Shown here piece after piece: positions 26,001 through 35,506 of a DNA stretch of 64,000 bases. The position numbers and the translations under genes are program-made. The DNA is from Thalassotalea euphylliae (GTDB taxonomy: Bacteria; Pseudomonadota; Gammaproteobacteria; Enterobacterales; Alteromonadaceae). The DNA lies in the NCBI RefSeq assembly GCF_003390395.1, contig NZ_QUOV01000001.1, positions 1,302,001 through 1,366,000 of the forward strand, given 5' to 3'. Position 1 is the first letter of the stretch. Each line of letters starts with the position of its first letter. A model generated the notes under the pieces. The model was not told where the DNA came from and did no database searches. It saw only the letters and a program-made list of their open reading frames with translations.

Positions 26001-27596
26001 GGTCAGAACGAGTAGACTATCGTTTGTGTGTTTCTGCAACAAAACGGCCGCTTGTTCACCGTCAGGCAGAAAAGTTAATACCTGCTCACTATTGCTGTTT
26101 AAACAGCTGACATTTCTTGCTGAGTCGATTTGGCAAAGGTGGTTGTTTAGAGCGACTAGCTCTTGCATTTTATGACTTGAAGCTATCCAAGCTTGAAAAT
26201 GTCGAAGTGTGAGCGACTCAGTATTGAATTCGAAAAGCTCTTGTGAGTAGCTTTTTAACCATAAACTATTACTGTCTTTAACGTGTACTTGCGCGACTTC
26301 AATGTTTAGCGATATTGGCTGAGCTAGCTCGGCATCAAGTGGTTGTTTAAACAGTTCACCTGATTCATTACTAAACCACAGGGTCCCTGTGCTGTCTTGC
26401 GCGAATGAGGTGAGCCAAAGATCATGTGTTAACTGCGTTCTTGGGCCAGTTTTAATCAGCTTACTGCTGTCTCTGTGCTTTTGAATACCGCCGCCATAGG
26501 TGCCAAACCATAAGTTACCAACCTTATCTTGATAAGATGTCATCACCCATGGCTCTTCAAAGCCATTCGGGGCTGCCCCTTTTTTCGCGACTTGGCTGAT
26601 TGATAGCGTCAATAAATCAATGGCATTGATACCTTCTTTGGTTCCAAGCCATAGTTTGCTGCCCTGGGTCGGCAATAAAGTTCTGATTTGGTTTGACAGT
26701 AATTGGAAGTCGGTCGATTGTTGGGTGATATGGTGTTTAAGCTGGTAGCTCTTATCAACTATAAAAATACCGTTGTCTGTTGCTAGCCAGTAGTTTTCGG
26801 CAATTTCTTTAATATCAAATAATGAAGTAGCATCAATAGTGAAATTCCATTGGCTCGTTTTTTCACCAGCAATCTTTAAGTGTTTTATTAAACTAAAACT
26901 TTGATTGGTAAGATAAACACCATCATCAAAAGTACCTAACCAAATATTTTTTTTGTCGTCTTGGTAGATGCTTTTTACTGCTTTAAAACTTTCGCCTGTT
27001 GTGCCATTTTCTATCCGTGTAAATTGACCATTAGCGGTATTGAACTTATGCAGGCCTGATTCTGTCGCGACAAGCAGTTGAACACCATCAACGTTGGAAA
27101 CAACTTCATAAATAGTCCAAATAGTGTTGTCGGATAGGGCATTGGTATTGCTTTGATTAGAGGAGGTAAGAGCGTTTTCCTGATCGGTGGTGAAATTATC
27201 AAAGTTATTACGGGAAGGATTAAATCGGCTGAGGCCTCCTTTTGTACCAACCCACAAGGTATTTTCGCTGTCGATAAATAAGGTTCGAATGTAATTGTCA
27301 GCTACAGAATTAGGATCTTGAACATTGTGTCGATAATGCACAAATTCAAACCCGTCATAACGGTTCAAACCATCGGCTGTTGCGAACCAGAGAAAGCCAT
27401 TACTGTCTTGGACAATAGAAAATACATAACTTTGTGATAGGCCATCAGAGGTGGTGAATTGCTGAAAAGTTGCGTTGTTATCGAAGTGGCTGGCGTGCGA
27501 AATTTTGCTAACCAATACCGACGATATTGATACAGCAATTAACAGCCAAAAAAAGAAAACTCTATGTAAAGCTCTATGTAAAGAAAGAACAGCCAA
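23019..27596 (-). CDS. Periplasmic propeller / PAS / GGDEF / EAL hybrid signalling protein
   Basis: A 1525-residue inner-membrane c-di-GMP enzyme. In order: a signal peptide (VFFFWLLIAVSISSVLV, cleavage near SHA); a periplasmic two-component-regulator propeller (about 40-700, opening FTTSDGLSQSYVFSIVQDSN); a Y_Y_Y domain (about 730-820); a transmembrane helix (about 830-850); a PAS_3-type domain and a second PAS domain; GGDEF (motif RLGGDEF intact); and EAL (EALVRF, LELEITEG, LDDFGTGYSSL, KIDKAFV, VAEGVE all present). Both cyclase and phosphodiesterase activities are possible. The only credible start is TTG at 27596, because an in-frame stop lies four codons upstream and no early ATG exists. 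A 12-nt tandem duplication codes LHRALHR in the signal peptide n-region. It stands alone. Confidence 0.93.
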   Translation of the reverse strand: MAVLSLHRALHRVFFFWLLIAVSISSVLVSKISHASHFDNNATFQQFTTSDGLSQSYVFSIVQDSNGFLWFATADGLNRYDGFEFVHYRHNVQDPNSVADNYIRTLFIDSENTLWVGTKGGLSRFNPSRNNFDNFTTDQENALTSSNQSNTNALSDNTIWTIYEVVSNVDGVQLLVATESGLHKFNTANGQFTRIENGTTGESFKAVKSIYQDDKKNIWLGTFDDGVYLTNQSFSLIKHLKIAGEKTSQWNFTIDATSLFDIKEIAENYWLATDNGIFIVDKSYQLKHHITQQSTDFQLLSNQIRTLLPTQGSKLWLGTKEGINAIDLLTLSISQVAKKGAAPNGFEEPWVMTSYQDKVGNLWFGTYGGGIQKHRDSSKLIKTGPRTQLTHDLWLTSFAQDSTGTLWFSNESGELFKQPLDAELAQPISLNIEVAQVHVKDSNSLWLKSYSQELFEFNTESLTLRHFQAWIASSHKMQELVALNNHLCQIDSARNVSCLNSNSEQVLTFLPDGEQAAVLLQKHTNDSLLVLTESQAVYKFSVAQQKFEFIYSLADIYSPSVTVSHLILSQGSLWLASNGKGLTHIDLATSQVKNFIEGNGLGNSYLADLLMSPDNQLWFATNKGIGAIDVNSLTLKQFDIDYGLDHIEFNSHSALLTKEGWAYFGSPKGYVKFKPQQLFNTTQSISTPVISKVNIANKNIEILEQFADQHFPMNLANTKAFTIGHRDFPLSFDFVAPNAKLKHQTRYRYRLLGLEESWVEADNENRRATYTNLSSGEYTFEVEVFDHFDPTLVEGTKLSFTITPPWWLDKSAVILYGLAGILLCAYFLQQLRHRHEYHYQIKKSEERLKLSLWGSGDEMWDWNIRTQKIFRSNIWGILEFPQDGTRNVGTEQTNIHPNDIKRVTNALEDHFDSKTEHYETTYRVLDKQENWVWVLDRGKVVERNEQGKPLRMTGTLKDVSQIKKAEERLKLFAKCIENISDAVVIYDRQFNTIDVNKSFSRITGRSKADVIGEQLQFNRYPANFTQSIKKQLVVEGSWQGEIESLRHNNELYYCELTLDVIRDEGDNISHFVGVFSDITSRKASDAELRRLANSDTLTGLPNRSYFQANQQRLVKSKTPHALLVFDLDNFKKINDSMGHQVGDLILVEVAKRIARVGGKRISVYRLGGDEFSIIIENTNDIHTVTTLAKEILNCIAQPLKLKNQEIVLFSSIGIVLYPEDGATPAELLKNADTAMYHAKGNGGNRYQFFSDSMNKQAVKRIQIETLIRHGLKEDYFSVFYQPKIDIASGKVSGMEALVRFETPTKGIISPLAFIPISEETGQIIDIGEIVLRKSCFATKRWIDAGLFDGRVAVNLSAVQFTQPNLPQMIANILEESQLPAKHLELEITEGTVMDSPQQAIDTMLQIRSMGIHLALDDFGTGYSSLAYLKKFPLNTLKIDKAFVDDIESSDQGRNMVATIVTIAHNLGMQVVAEGVENNNQLSFLAGLGCEQLQGYLYSKPLPENDFQKYLLSYQITDKSTSFINS

Positions 27597-27787
27597 ATTA
27601 TTTTGCTAGCAGCCTAGGGCTTAGCTAGTTCATTTATAATTATTGTTTGCTACATTTAATCGAATGCTTTGTGGTAAGTCAAATTTGTTGATAAAAGTGT
27701 AGGACATATGCTCAAACAATCGTCGGTAATGTCTCAATCTTGATAAAAATTAGCCTAAGGTTTGGCTAAAAACTTGGTGTCTGAGCT

Positions 27788-30574
27788 TTAGTATTTTCGC
27801 TCCGTCTTTTGGCTTAGTTCACTTGGTTCGTTAATAATTATGGCGCCTCTATCTTCCCATTGTTTACTTTGCGTTTTATTCTCAAGTGAAACTAATGTTA
27901 ATCGGCTAATGAAGTCTTGATTGTCAGTTTTACATAGTACCTTGTCGATAAACGCGATGACTTGTTCTAGCGATATGTCATTGATAGCTTCAAGCAAGCG
28001 TTGCTTGCGATCAAAGGTAAAATCTTGATTGGATATTGCTGCCCAAAAGCGTTGGCTTTTTGTGCGTAAGCTAGTGTCCTTCTCTGCTAATTGTGCACTT
28101 AGACCAAATTTAAACGTTTGCCATTGCTCATTGGTGACACTTGACAGTTTATCACTCACCGTTGCAATAAACTCATCCATAGCGCTGACTAATTCAACCG
28201 GTGAGGTATGTGGTGACTGGATGTAAAATGCAATGCCAGGGTAGCGGTTAATAGGTATATAACCGACATTAACTAAGTATCCATATTGCTTTTCTGTGCG
28301 CATTTCTTGGAAAAACAGAGGTGCGAGAAAATGACTGGTTAGCATGGTTAGTGCCGTTGAATGCTCGTCTTTTTCTGTTTGTGGGTAATAGCACACGGCT
28401 GCGTGATCATGCTCGGGCAGTAACACTGGCACTATATATTCTTGGTGCCCATCGATATCAATAACAGGGCAGCTAACGTGATTACGACCATCAAAGCAAT
28501 GATTAAACCCGTCTTCTATTTGCTTGGCTATTGCTCGAGCGTGACTTTCTAGCCAGTTGCCGTGGATCAACACCTCAAGGGTGATATGTTCAAATAGTCT
28601 GCCACAAAAGCGCATAAACTGAGCAAACGAGATTGAGCTAACCGTTTCCAATAATTCACTTGCGGCCGGATTGTGAGGCTGCATTAATGAGCTCAAGGTC
28701 GCAAATAGTTGAGAAATAGACTTGTTCTTGTCAGCATTTTGCCACTGCTTAACATGTAATGCTTTGCTCTGCTCAAATGCCTGCTCAGTAAAGTTATGTT
28801 GAATAAGGCTAGCTAATAGCCTTTCTAGTAGCAAAGGTTGCTTTTCACTGAGCCCAGACAATTGCAGTGTCATCCCACCTTGATGGGCATAGAGTTGATA
28901 GTGAATGCCTGCTAACTCAGCGTCATAATGTTCTTCAATCACTTGATCACTAAAGATATCAACAAACATGCGCGTCATGACAATGTTAGCGGTAGATGCA
29001 ATAGCAAGAGGGGAATCTATACCAATATAGATGTATCCTTTGGGCACTTTATAAGTTGTATCTTGCTTGTACCAAACACATAAGCCGTTGTGGTTGTCAA
29101 TTAACGCAGGCTTGCTTGACTCATGGCTGTGAGGCCAAACCTGAGGCTTGTCTATGATATAAGGGTTTGGTGCTGGTAGCTTTAAGTCTTGATGCACAGT
29201 AATGGTTTGCCAGCGCTCTAGCGTTTGAGGCGAAATGGCACTCACCTGATAGGGCACTTGATACCAAGGGCTTAACTGATCACATTGGTAATTTTGCCCG
29301 ATTTTGACTATGCGACAGTTGTTGGGAGATAAAAAGGTTAACAAGTGCTCTACGCTGTCATCGCACATACCTGCCATTAAATAATCGCCGGCGATATAGT
29401 CTTCCACCGGGTAGTGTTGCATGTTCACCGCGAGCTGGTTGACTGAGTCGAGCGGCTTGAGCCTTTCCATATAGTCAAAAGCGATGCGTGCGAGCTTTTG
29501 CTTTTCAATGTAGTAAGTGTGCGATAACGGTTTTGATTTTAATAACTGAATATAGCTAAAAACGATGTCGAGAATACCATCAATTTCTTGCTCGCCTTGT
29601 TCGGTAAGCGAGATGCTGATATTGAAATCTTTGAAGTTTGAGCCGTTTATCCCAGAGCCTGCGGTAAGCCCCAAAGCTAAATGCTGTTGCTTGAGTAGCG
29701 ATAGAATACTGCCTTTGCCTTCATGTCCTAGCAGGTAAGTAAGCACTGATTCCGGCTTGTGCTGGTAATATTCATCGATACCAGGCATCGCAAAGCTGAC
29801 AATTAATTGTCTTTCTTCTTTGACAGGGGTAACCGATATTTCTTGTGCTAAGTGCTCAGCTAGATATAAAGGTGTGGTGATCGTTTTTTTATCACCACCA
29901 GTCTTGATGGATGAAAAGTACTGTTTAGCGAGCTGCTCTAATTCCTCAAGTGGCTGCGGCCCTTCGATGGCAAGGGTCATTAAATTAGCGCGATAATTTT
30001 GTTCAAAATAAGCAAGAATGTCTGCTTGTGCGCTTTGCCCATCGCGATCGGCTAAGGTTTCAAGGTTGCCGACAGAAAACTGCGAAAATGGGTGTGCTTG
30101 GTTTACGGTTGCCTTGTGAACATCGTACAAGCGTCTAATGTCGTCTTTTAATTTTAATTTGAACTCGGCATCAATATTTTGTCGCTCAGTTTCGACAAAT
30201 TCTTCGCTCAGTAGCGGGCAGATAAAAAAGTCAGCAAATCTTGCTAACGCTTCTGGTAAGAAATTACTTTGAATGTCAAAAAAGAAGCAGGTGTGCTCGG
30301 TGCCTGTCCATGCATTATGATGGCCACCGTGCTGACTGATAAATTTTTGGTATTCACTACCATCGGGATAATTTTTAGTGCCCAAAAACAACATGTGCTC
30401 AACAAAATGCGCTAGGCCTTCGCGGTCTCTAGGGTCATCAAAATGACCAGCATTAATTGCCAAAGCTGCCGCGGCTTTTTCAGACTCAGTGTTTTGTACA
30501 AGTAGCACTTGTAAACCATTGCTAAGTGTCAGCGGCTGGTATTGTTTTTTGTCATTAGGGCTTTGTTTCAACAT
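27788..30574 (-). CDS. M16 family zinc metallopeptidase (pitrilysin/insulysin-like)
   Basis: A 928-residue M16A peptidase. The inverted zinc motif is H56-F-V-E59-H60, with the downstream glutamate in ETERQNIDAEF completing the site. The long four-domain layout with a catalytically inactive C-terminal half is typical of protease III and insulysin. It degrades peptides in a closed chamber. Unlike E. coli protease III, the N terminus (MLKQSPNDKKQYQPLTL) has no signal peptide, so a cytoplasmic location is likely. The ATG has AGGA upstream. It is a single gene, divergent from sixA. Confidence 0.92.
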   Translation of the reverse strand: MLKQSPNDKKQYQPLTLSNGLQVLLVQNTESEKAAAALAINAGHFDDPRDREGLAHFVEHMLFLGTKNYPDGSEYQKFISQHGGHHNAWTGTEHTCFFFDIQSNFLPEALARFADFFICPLLSEEFVETERQNIDAEFKLKLKDDIRRLYDVHKATVNQAHPFSQFSVGNLETLADRDGQSAQADILAYFEQNYRANLMTLAIEGPQPLEELEQLAKQYFSSIKTGGDKKTITTPLYLAEHLAQEISVTPVKEERQLIVSFAMPGIDEYYQHKPESVLTYLLGHEGKGSILSLLKQQHLALGLTAGSGINGSNFKDFNISISLTEQGEQEIDGILDIVFSYIQLLKSKPLSHTYYIEKQKLARIAFDYMERLKPLDSVNQLAVNMQHYPVEDYIAGDYLMAGMCDDSVEHLLTFLSPNNCRIVKIGQNYQCDQLSPWYQVPYQVSAISPQTLERWQTITVHQDLKLPAPNPYIIDKPQVWPHSHESSKPALIDNHNGLCVWYKQDTTYKVPKGYIYIGIDSPLAIASTANIVMTRMFVDIFSDQVIEEHYDAELAGIHYQLYAHQGGMTLQLSGLSEKQPLLLERLLASLIQHNFTEQAFEQSKALHVKQWQNADKNKSISQLFATLSSLMQPHNPAASELLETVSSISFAQFMRFCGRLFEHITLEVLIHGNWLESHARAIAKQIEDGFNHCFDGRNHVSCPVIDIDGHQEYIVPVLLPEHDHAAVCYYPQTEKDEHSTALTMLTSHFLAPLFFQEMRTEKQYGYLVNVGYIPINRYPGIAFYIQSPHTSPVELVSAMDEFIATVSDKLSSVTNEQWQTFKFGLSAQLAEKDTSLRTKSQRFWAAISNQDFTFDRKQRLLEAINDISLEQVIAFIDKVLCKTDNQDFISRLTLVSLENKTQSKQWEDRGAIIINEPSELSQKTERKY

Positions 30575-30786
30575 AAATTCCTATTTCACACTTATATCGA
30601 ACAGCACCATCGGAAAATCGTGTATATACTTTTGATTATAGCGTTGTTTTTGTTATAAATTACTTGAGGGAATAACGCCAGTTTATTTTATTCTTAAGAG
30701 TTGTTATTAATCATAACGCGTTTCTTTTACTATAGCCGGAATTTTTTACCAATAACCGCGATTTATTGAAGTGCGGGAGACAGTTA

Positions 30787-31278
30787 ATGCAGATTTTGAT
30801 AATGCGACATGGTCAAGCAGAAGCGACGGCCAACTCTGATGCGGAACGTGCATTAACTGAATACGGTATTAATGAAGCCGCTATAATGGGCAAATGGTTG
30901 GCGAGTAGATCAATTACGCCAAGCAAAATTTGGGTTAGTCCTTATTTGCGTGCTCAGCAAACCTATCAAACCCTTGCTGAATATTTGCCTCTGTCGACTC
31001 AAGCGCTAACCGAGTTAGTTGTTACTCAGTCCATGATCACCCCGTCAGGCTCAGCGTCTCAAGTACGCGATTTAATCGATGGTGAATTGATGTCAACATC
31101 AACAGAAACCTTATTGATCGTTTCGCATATGCCATTGGTGAGTTATTTAGTGTCAGAATTCACACAGCAGCAGTTTGCTCCTATCTTCCAAACGGCAGGT
31201 ATTGCTGAAATAGAATATGATGTAAACACTATGCTTGGCGAGCTCAATGGCGTCGTTGCGCCAAGTGATTTAGGCTAG
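30787..31278 (+). CDS. sixA: Phosphohistidine phosphatase (SixA)
   Basis: Histidine phosphatase-superfamily enzyme that removes phosphate from phosphohistidine, in E. coli from ArcB and the nitrogen PTS. The catalytic RHG motif is at the very N terminus (MQILIMRHGQAE). The second histidine is in LLIVSHMPLVSYL, and SPYLRAQQTYQ supplies the conserved arginine. At 163 residues it is the SixA size. An open frame starts earlier at 30766, but the ATG at 30787 follows GGGAGA and gives the family start. It converges with smrB. Confidence 0.92.
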   Translation: MQILIMRHGQAEATANSDAERALTEYGINEAAIMGKWLASRSITPSKIWVSPYLRAQQTYQTLAEYLPLSTQALTELVVTQSMITPSGSASQVRDLIDGELMSTSTETLLIVSHMPLVSYLVSEFTQQQFAPIFQTAGIAEIEYDVNTMLGELNGVVAPSDLG

Positions 31279-31310
31279 CTGTTAATTAGATTATCTGGGG
31301 CTTGCTTTTA

Positions 31311-31844
31311 TCAATACTTATCTTTGATATCAACAAGCGCGAGCAAAGCACCGTCACCACCATACTCCAAAGGCGCTTGATGAAATGCTAGTACATCAGG
31401 GTGCTGCACTAACCAGTGAGGCACTTTGTTCTTGAGAATTCGGTTGCCAATACCGTGAACAATGCACACACAGCGCGCATGTTCTTTGTGACAAGCGAGC
31501 AACAAGGAGGCAATCTCGCGTTTAGCATGCTCTTGCGTTAACCCGTGCAAATCTAAAATTAGCTCGGGATGATAAATTCCGCGGCGCAGGTTTTTGGCTT
31601 CATAGCTGTCGGTACCTTCCTTAACGTATTGCATTGGGCCTGTGCGATTTAAATCGGGCTCAAATTCATCAGAAAAATGAAACTCAGCCACTTGCCTTGT
31701 CGTCATTTGATTTGCTTTTACAACCGCAGAAGTCGGGCGCTTTTTTTGATGCACGACTTTGTCTTGTTTAAGCCGTTTAACTTTACCAATTTCATCTTTG
31801 AATAATTGCTTTTCTTCAGCGGTTAATAAATCTTTAAATTTCAT
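31311..31844 (-). CDS. smrB: Ribosome rescue endonuclease SmrB
   Basis: Smr-domain protein that cleaves mRNA behind collided ribosomes. A basic N-terminal segment (about 1-70) precedes the Smr domain, with LDLHGLTQEHAK and VHGIGNRILKNKVPHWL. The C-terminal EYGGDGALLALVDIK is typical. I start at the ATG at 31844 (177 residues), aligning with E. coli SmrB; the longer frame to 31970 would add 42 residues and run into prmB. It is divergent from prmB, a widely conserved arrangement. Confidence 0.94.
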   Translation of the reverse strand: MKFKDLLTAEEKQLFKDEIGKVKRLKQDKVVHQKKRPTSAVVKANQMTTRQVAEFHFSDEFEPDLNRTGPMQYVKEGTDSYEAKNLRRGIYHPELILDLHGLTQEHAKREIASLLLACHKEHARCVCIVHGIGNRILKNKVPHWLVQHPDVLAFHQAPLEYGGDGALLALVDIKDKY

Positions 31845-31933
31845 GGCAAAGTTGAACACGTAAACAGAGTTTAATGATATAGTAGTTGGCCTTTTTTGTC
31901 CTCCATTAGTACGCCAGAACGCGCAAGATAGCC

Positions 31934-32935
31934 ATGTCAGAAAAAACAGTGTCAACCACCTCAGAGCCACAGCAAGAGTCGCTCAATCCAGACATCGCTA
32001 GCCAACAGCTAGCAAATCCAATATTTGAACAGTTAACGACGATTGAAGATTGGATTAGGTGGGCGGCAAGCGAGTTTAATCGCGCTGATTTATTTTTTGG
32101 GCACGGCACTGACAATGCTTGGGATGAAGCGACTAAATTAGTGATGTACACACTGGCGCTGCCCAACGAGTTATTTGAACGTTGCAAAGCAGCCAAACTG
32201 TTAGCTGATGAAAAGCAGGCATTATTTGAACTTATTGCGCGCCGAATTGAAGAGCAAATTCCCGCCGCCTATTTGACCAATCAAGCAAGTTTTGCTGGTT
32301 TGTCATTTTATGTGGATGAGCGCGTGCTTGTGCCACGTTCGCCAATAGCTGAGTTGATAGATAATCAGTTTGCTCCTTATTTGTCACATCAGCCAGCGCG
32401 TATATTAGATCTTTGCACGGGCAGCGGCTGTATCGCTATTGCGTGTGCTTATGCTTTCCCTGATGCTGAAGTGGACGCTCTTGACTTATCGACAGATGCG
32501 CTGGATGTTGCGCAAATTAATATTGAAGGTCACGGTTTAATGGCACAAGTTATTCCGATTCAGTCTGATCTTTTTGCTTCTGTCACACAGGAAAAATATG
32601 ATTTAATTGTGACGAATCCACCGTATGTCGATCAGGAAGATGTTGACAGCTTACCTGCTGAATTCACTCACGAACCAGAAATGGGGCTTGGCTCTGGTCA
32701 CGACGGCTTAGATATTACTCGTGAAATATTAGCCAAGGCAGCAAGTCAACTCAGTGATAATGGCATTCTGGTTTGTGAGGTAGGTAACTCACAAATTCAT
32801 GTTGAAGCAACTTATCCTGAAGTCCCTTTTCATTGGGTTGAGTTTACACGCGGTGGACACGGCGTTTTTGTGCTGACAAAGGCACAATTAGAGGAACATC
32901 AAGAAATTTTTAATCAACGGGTCGTTGCAAGATAA
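31934..32935 (+). CDS. prmB: 50S ribosomal protein L3 glutamine methyltransferase (PrmB)
   Basis: SAM-dependent N5-glutamine methyltransferase of the HemK/PrmB family, 333 residues. The SAM-binding motif is [14 protein letters not shown] and the catalytic motif [15 protein letters not shown] PrmB-type N-terminal helical domain covers about 1-120. It modifies ribosomal protein L3. Its stop overlaps the aroC start as TAATG, the same pairing as in Enterobacteria. The smrB promoter region is on the other side. Confidence 0.95.
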   Translation: MSEKTVSTTSEPQQESLNPDIASQQLANPIFEQLTTIEDWIRWAASEFNRADLFFGHGTDNAWDEATKLVMYTLALPNELFERCKAAKLLADEKQALFELIARRIEEQIPAAYLTNQASFAGLSFYVDERVLVPRSPIAELIDNQFAPYLSHQPARILDLCTGSGCIAIACAYAFPDAEVDALDLSTDALDVAQINIEGHGLMAQVIPIQSDLFASVTQEKYDLIVTNPPYVDQEDVDSLPAEFTHEPEMGLGSGHDGLDITREILAKAASQLSDNGILVCEVGNSQIHVEATYPEVPFHWVEFTRGGHGVFVLTKAQLEEHQEIFNQRVVAR

Positions 32936-34023
32936 TGTCAGGTAATACATACGGAAAATTATTCACGGTCACCACGTTTGGTGAAAGTCATGGTCTAGGT
33001 TTAGGTGCTATTGTTGATGGTTGCCCACCGGGTTTAGAAATCTCGGAAGCAGATCTGCAATTTGACCTTGATCGCCGTAAGCCTGGTACATCTCGTTATA
33101 CCACAGCTCGACGTGAAGCCGATCAAGTGAAAATTATGTCGGGTGTGTTTGAAGGTAAAACAACAGGTACACCTATTGGCTTGTTAATTGAAAATACAGA
33201 TCAACGCTCGAAAGATTACGGCAATATCGCACAAAGCTTCCGTCCTGGCCACGCTGATTACACGTATACGCAAAAATATGGTTTTCGCGATTACCGTGGT
33301 GGTGGTCGTTCGTCAGCGCGTGAAACAGCAATGCGTGTAGCGGCTGGTGCGATTGCGAAAAAGTATTTAAAACAACAATTAGGTATTGAGATTAAGGCCT
33401 GTGTTACACAAATTGCTGATGTTAAAGCAGAGCAGTTTAACTGGGATATTGTTGAAGAAAACCCTTTCTTTTTCCCTGATGACACTAAGCTTGACGCGTT
33501 AGATGAAACTTTGCGCGGCATTATTAAGCAAAAAGACTCGATTGGCGCAAAAATCATGGTGGTTGCCACAGGCGTTCCTGTTGGCTTAGGTGAGCCGATT
33601 TTTGATCGTTTAGATGCTGACATTGCCCACAGTTTAATGAGCATTAACGCGGTTAAAGGCGTTGAAATTGGCGATGGTTTTGAAGTGGTTAACCAGAAAG
33701 GCTCAGAGCATCGCGATGAACTGACGCCTGAAGGTTTTGCTTCTAATCACGCTGGTGGCGTATTAGGGGGCTTGTCTTCAGGTCAGCCAATTGTCGCTAA
33801 TATTGCGCTTAAGCCAACCTCAAGTATTGGTGTTAGCGGTCAAACCATTGATGTTGACGGACAGCCTATGGATATCGCAACCAAAGGGCGCCACGATCCA
33901 TGTGTTGGTATTCGCGCTGTACCTATTGCTGAGGCTATGCTGGCGTTAACCCTAATGGATCACTATTTACGCCATCGTGGCCAAAACGCCGATGTGGCCT
34001 GCGCTACACCAGTAATTGAATAG
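32935..34023 (+). CDS. aroC: Chorismate synthase (AroC)
   Basis: Converts EPSP to chorismate using reduced FMN, the last step of the shikimate pathway. The 362-residue length is standard. Signatures are [18 protein letters not shown] near the N terminus, the arginine-rich [29 protein letters not shown] (positions about 100-130), and the C-terminal [17 protein letters not shown]. It overlaps prmB by one base and is followed by a perfect hairpin terminator. Confidence 0.97.
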   Translation: MSGNTYGKLFTVTTFGESHGLGLGAIVDGCPPGLEISEADLQFDLDRRKPGTSRYTTARREADQVKIMSGVFEGKTTGTPIGLLIENTDQRSKDYGNIAQSFRPGHADYTYTQKYGFRDYRGGGRSSARETAMRVAAGAIAKKYLKQQLGIEIKACVTQIADVKAEQFNWDIVEENPFFFPDDTKLDALDETLRGIIKQKDSIGAKIMVVATGVPVGLGEPIFDRLDADIAHSLMSINAVKGVEIGDGFEVVNQKGSEHRDELTPEGFASNHAGGVLGGLSSGQPIVANIALKPTSSIGVSGQTIDVDGQPMDIATKGRHDPCVGIRAVPIAEAMLALTLMDHYLRHRGQNADVACATPVIE

Positions 34024-34093
34024 GCTGTCGGCAAACACAAGCAAGCTTATGAAAGTTAACTTATCTTAAGCTGCTAAGCGATAAAATTGACAT

Positions 34094-34117
34094 AGCTCGC
34101 CGCGGCGAGCTTTTTTA
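34094..34117 (+). terminator. Intrinsic terminator of prmB-aroC
   Basis: The palindrome AGCTCGCC-GC-GGCGAGCT runs directly into six T on the plus strand, 70 bp after the aroC stop. Confidence 0.93.
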
Positions 34118-34176
34118 TATGCGATAATTAAACCCTTTCAAATAAGGACTGGCGAACATTATACAATGTCGCTACT

Positions 34177-34216
34177 AAGAGGTTGGGGAGGCTGGACCTA
34201 TCCAAACCTTCTTTTT
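34177..34216 (+). other. Terminator-like hairpin in the MFS gene leader
   Basis: AAGAGGTT pairs with AACCTTCTT (one bulge) around a G-rich loop, followed by a T run, ending about 30 bp before the MFS start codon. A second terminator-like element after the strong aroC terminator suggests an attenuator for the downstream gene, but it could be chance. Confidence 0.4.
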
Positions 34217-34246
34217 GTTACCAATATGGAAGTAATTTTCTAACAC

Positions 34247-35398
34247 ATGTTATCTAACTTTGTTCGCCTTTCTAACGGCTACTTTTGGTACTTCGCCGTA
34301 CTTGGTTTAGCCATGCCATTTTTAGCGGTTTTTCTAGAAGGGCGAGGATTTAACTCCCGCCAAATTGGTGAGCTACTTGCGATTTTTACCGCTACTAAAA
34401 TTGTAGGGCCGTCTTTTTGGGCATTCTTTGCTGATAAAACGGGTAAGCAGCTTGTCGTTATTCAAGTGGCCAGTACGCTGGCAATGATTTCATTTTTTGG
34501 CTTGTTCTTTGTTGATGGTTATTGGCCGATTGCTATTGTATTAGCGCTATTCAGTTTATTTTGGACAGGCATGTTGCCTCAGCTAGAAGTGCTAACGCTG
34601 CACTCGATGCGCAAAAGCGCAAAGTTTTATGCGCGTATTCGGCTTTGGGGTAGTTTAGGTTTTATTGCGCTTGCTGTGCTTAGTGGCGAAGTTATTGCCA
34701 GCCAAGGCAGTGAAACCTTTGTCTTGCTCGGTCTAGTGGTGCTCATTGGTTTATGGTTATCAACCTTGTTGATGCGCGATAAAAGAGGGCGAGCACCAAG
34801 CGAAATAGATACGAGCTCAATGCTAACCCTCCTTATGTCACGCAACTTTGTTTTATTCTTTGTCGCTGGTTTATTGTTGCAAGTAAGCTTTGGCCCTTAT
34901 TACTCATTTTTTGCTCTGTATATTCGTGACTTAGGCCATCCTAGCTACGCAGTTGGCCTGCTAATCGGAGTCTCTGTGGTGATTGAAGTCGCGACATTTA
35001 TACTTGCTGGGCGTATATTTAAGCGGTTTAGTGTTTATCACTTATTAATCTTTAGCTTTTTAAGTACCGCACTGCGCTGGCTGTTAATGGGGCTTTGGGG
35101 CGAGCATATGGCATTACTAGTGTTTACGCAGCTTATTCATGCGGCAAGCTATGCGCTATACCACAGTGCGTCGATGCAGTTTATTCAACATCACTTTCGT
35201 GAAAATCAACAAAATAGGGCGCAAGCGCTCTACATTAGTGGTGTTTATGGGGTGGGGGGCGCGATCGGTGCGTACGCAGCTGGCCTATTGTGGCTAGATG
35301 GTGATGGGTTAACGCAAACACATATTGCGGCCGCGATAACTGCGCTTCTAGCTGGTTTTATTTCACTGGGGCTTAACAAACGTCAACTGGATCGTTAA
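34247..35398 (+). CDS. MFS transporter, HcaT/nucleoside:H+ symporter-like
   Basis: A 383-residue inner-membrane protein with about 12 hydrophobic segments, of the MFS_1-like/3-phenylpropionate permease (HcaT) group. The N terminus (LSNGYFWYFAVLGLAMPFLAVFLEGRGFNSRQIGELL) and the PSFWAFFADKTGK loop between helices 2 and 3 are typical. The later FMQHH-like QFIQHHF and the GVGGAIGAYAAGLLW helix also fit. The substrate is unknown. It stands alone between two terminators. Confidence 0.87.
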   Translation: MLSNFVRLSNGYFWYFAVLGLAMPFLAVFLEGRGFNSRQIGELLAIFTATKIVGPSFWAFFADKTGKQLVVIQVASTLAMISFFGLFFVDGYWPIAIVLALFSLFWTGMLPQLEVLTLHSMRKSAKFYARIRLWGSLGFIALAVLSGEVIASQGSETFVLLGLVVLIGLWLSTLLMRDKRGRAPSEIDTSSMLTLLMSRNFVLFFVAGLLLQVSFGPYYSFFALYIRDLGHPSYAVGLLIGVSVVIEVATFILAGRIFKRFSVYHLLIFSFLSTALRWLLMGLWGEHMALLVFTQLIHAASYALYHSASMQFIQHHFRENQQNRAQALYISGVYGVGGAIGAYAAGLLWLDGDGLTQTHIAAAITALLAGFISLGLNKRQLDR

Positions 35399-35420
35399 CG
35401 AAGGGATGAGAGGGCTAAAG

Positions 35421-35459
35421 AATTAGCGACAGTACCAAGTTAAACTGCCGCTAATTTTT
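35421..35459 (+). terminator. Intrinsic terminator of the MFS gene
   Basis: AATTAGCG-A-CAGT pairs with ACTG-C-CGCTAATT (one mismatch) around a 10-nt loop, followed by TTT on the plus strand. It lies between the convergent MFS and lipA genes and may slow both. Confidence 0.8.
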
Positions 35460-35506
35460 AGGAAGTTATGATTAGCCTTAAAGCACGTAACGCTGGCGAC
35501 ACATTA

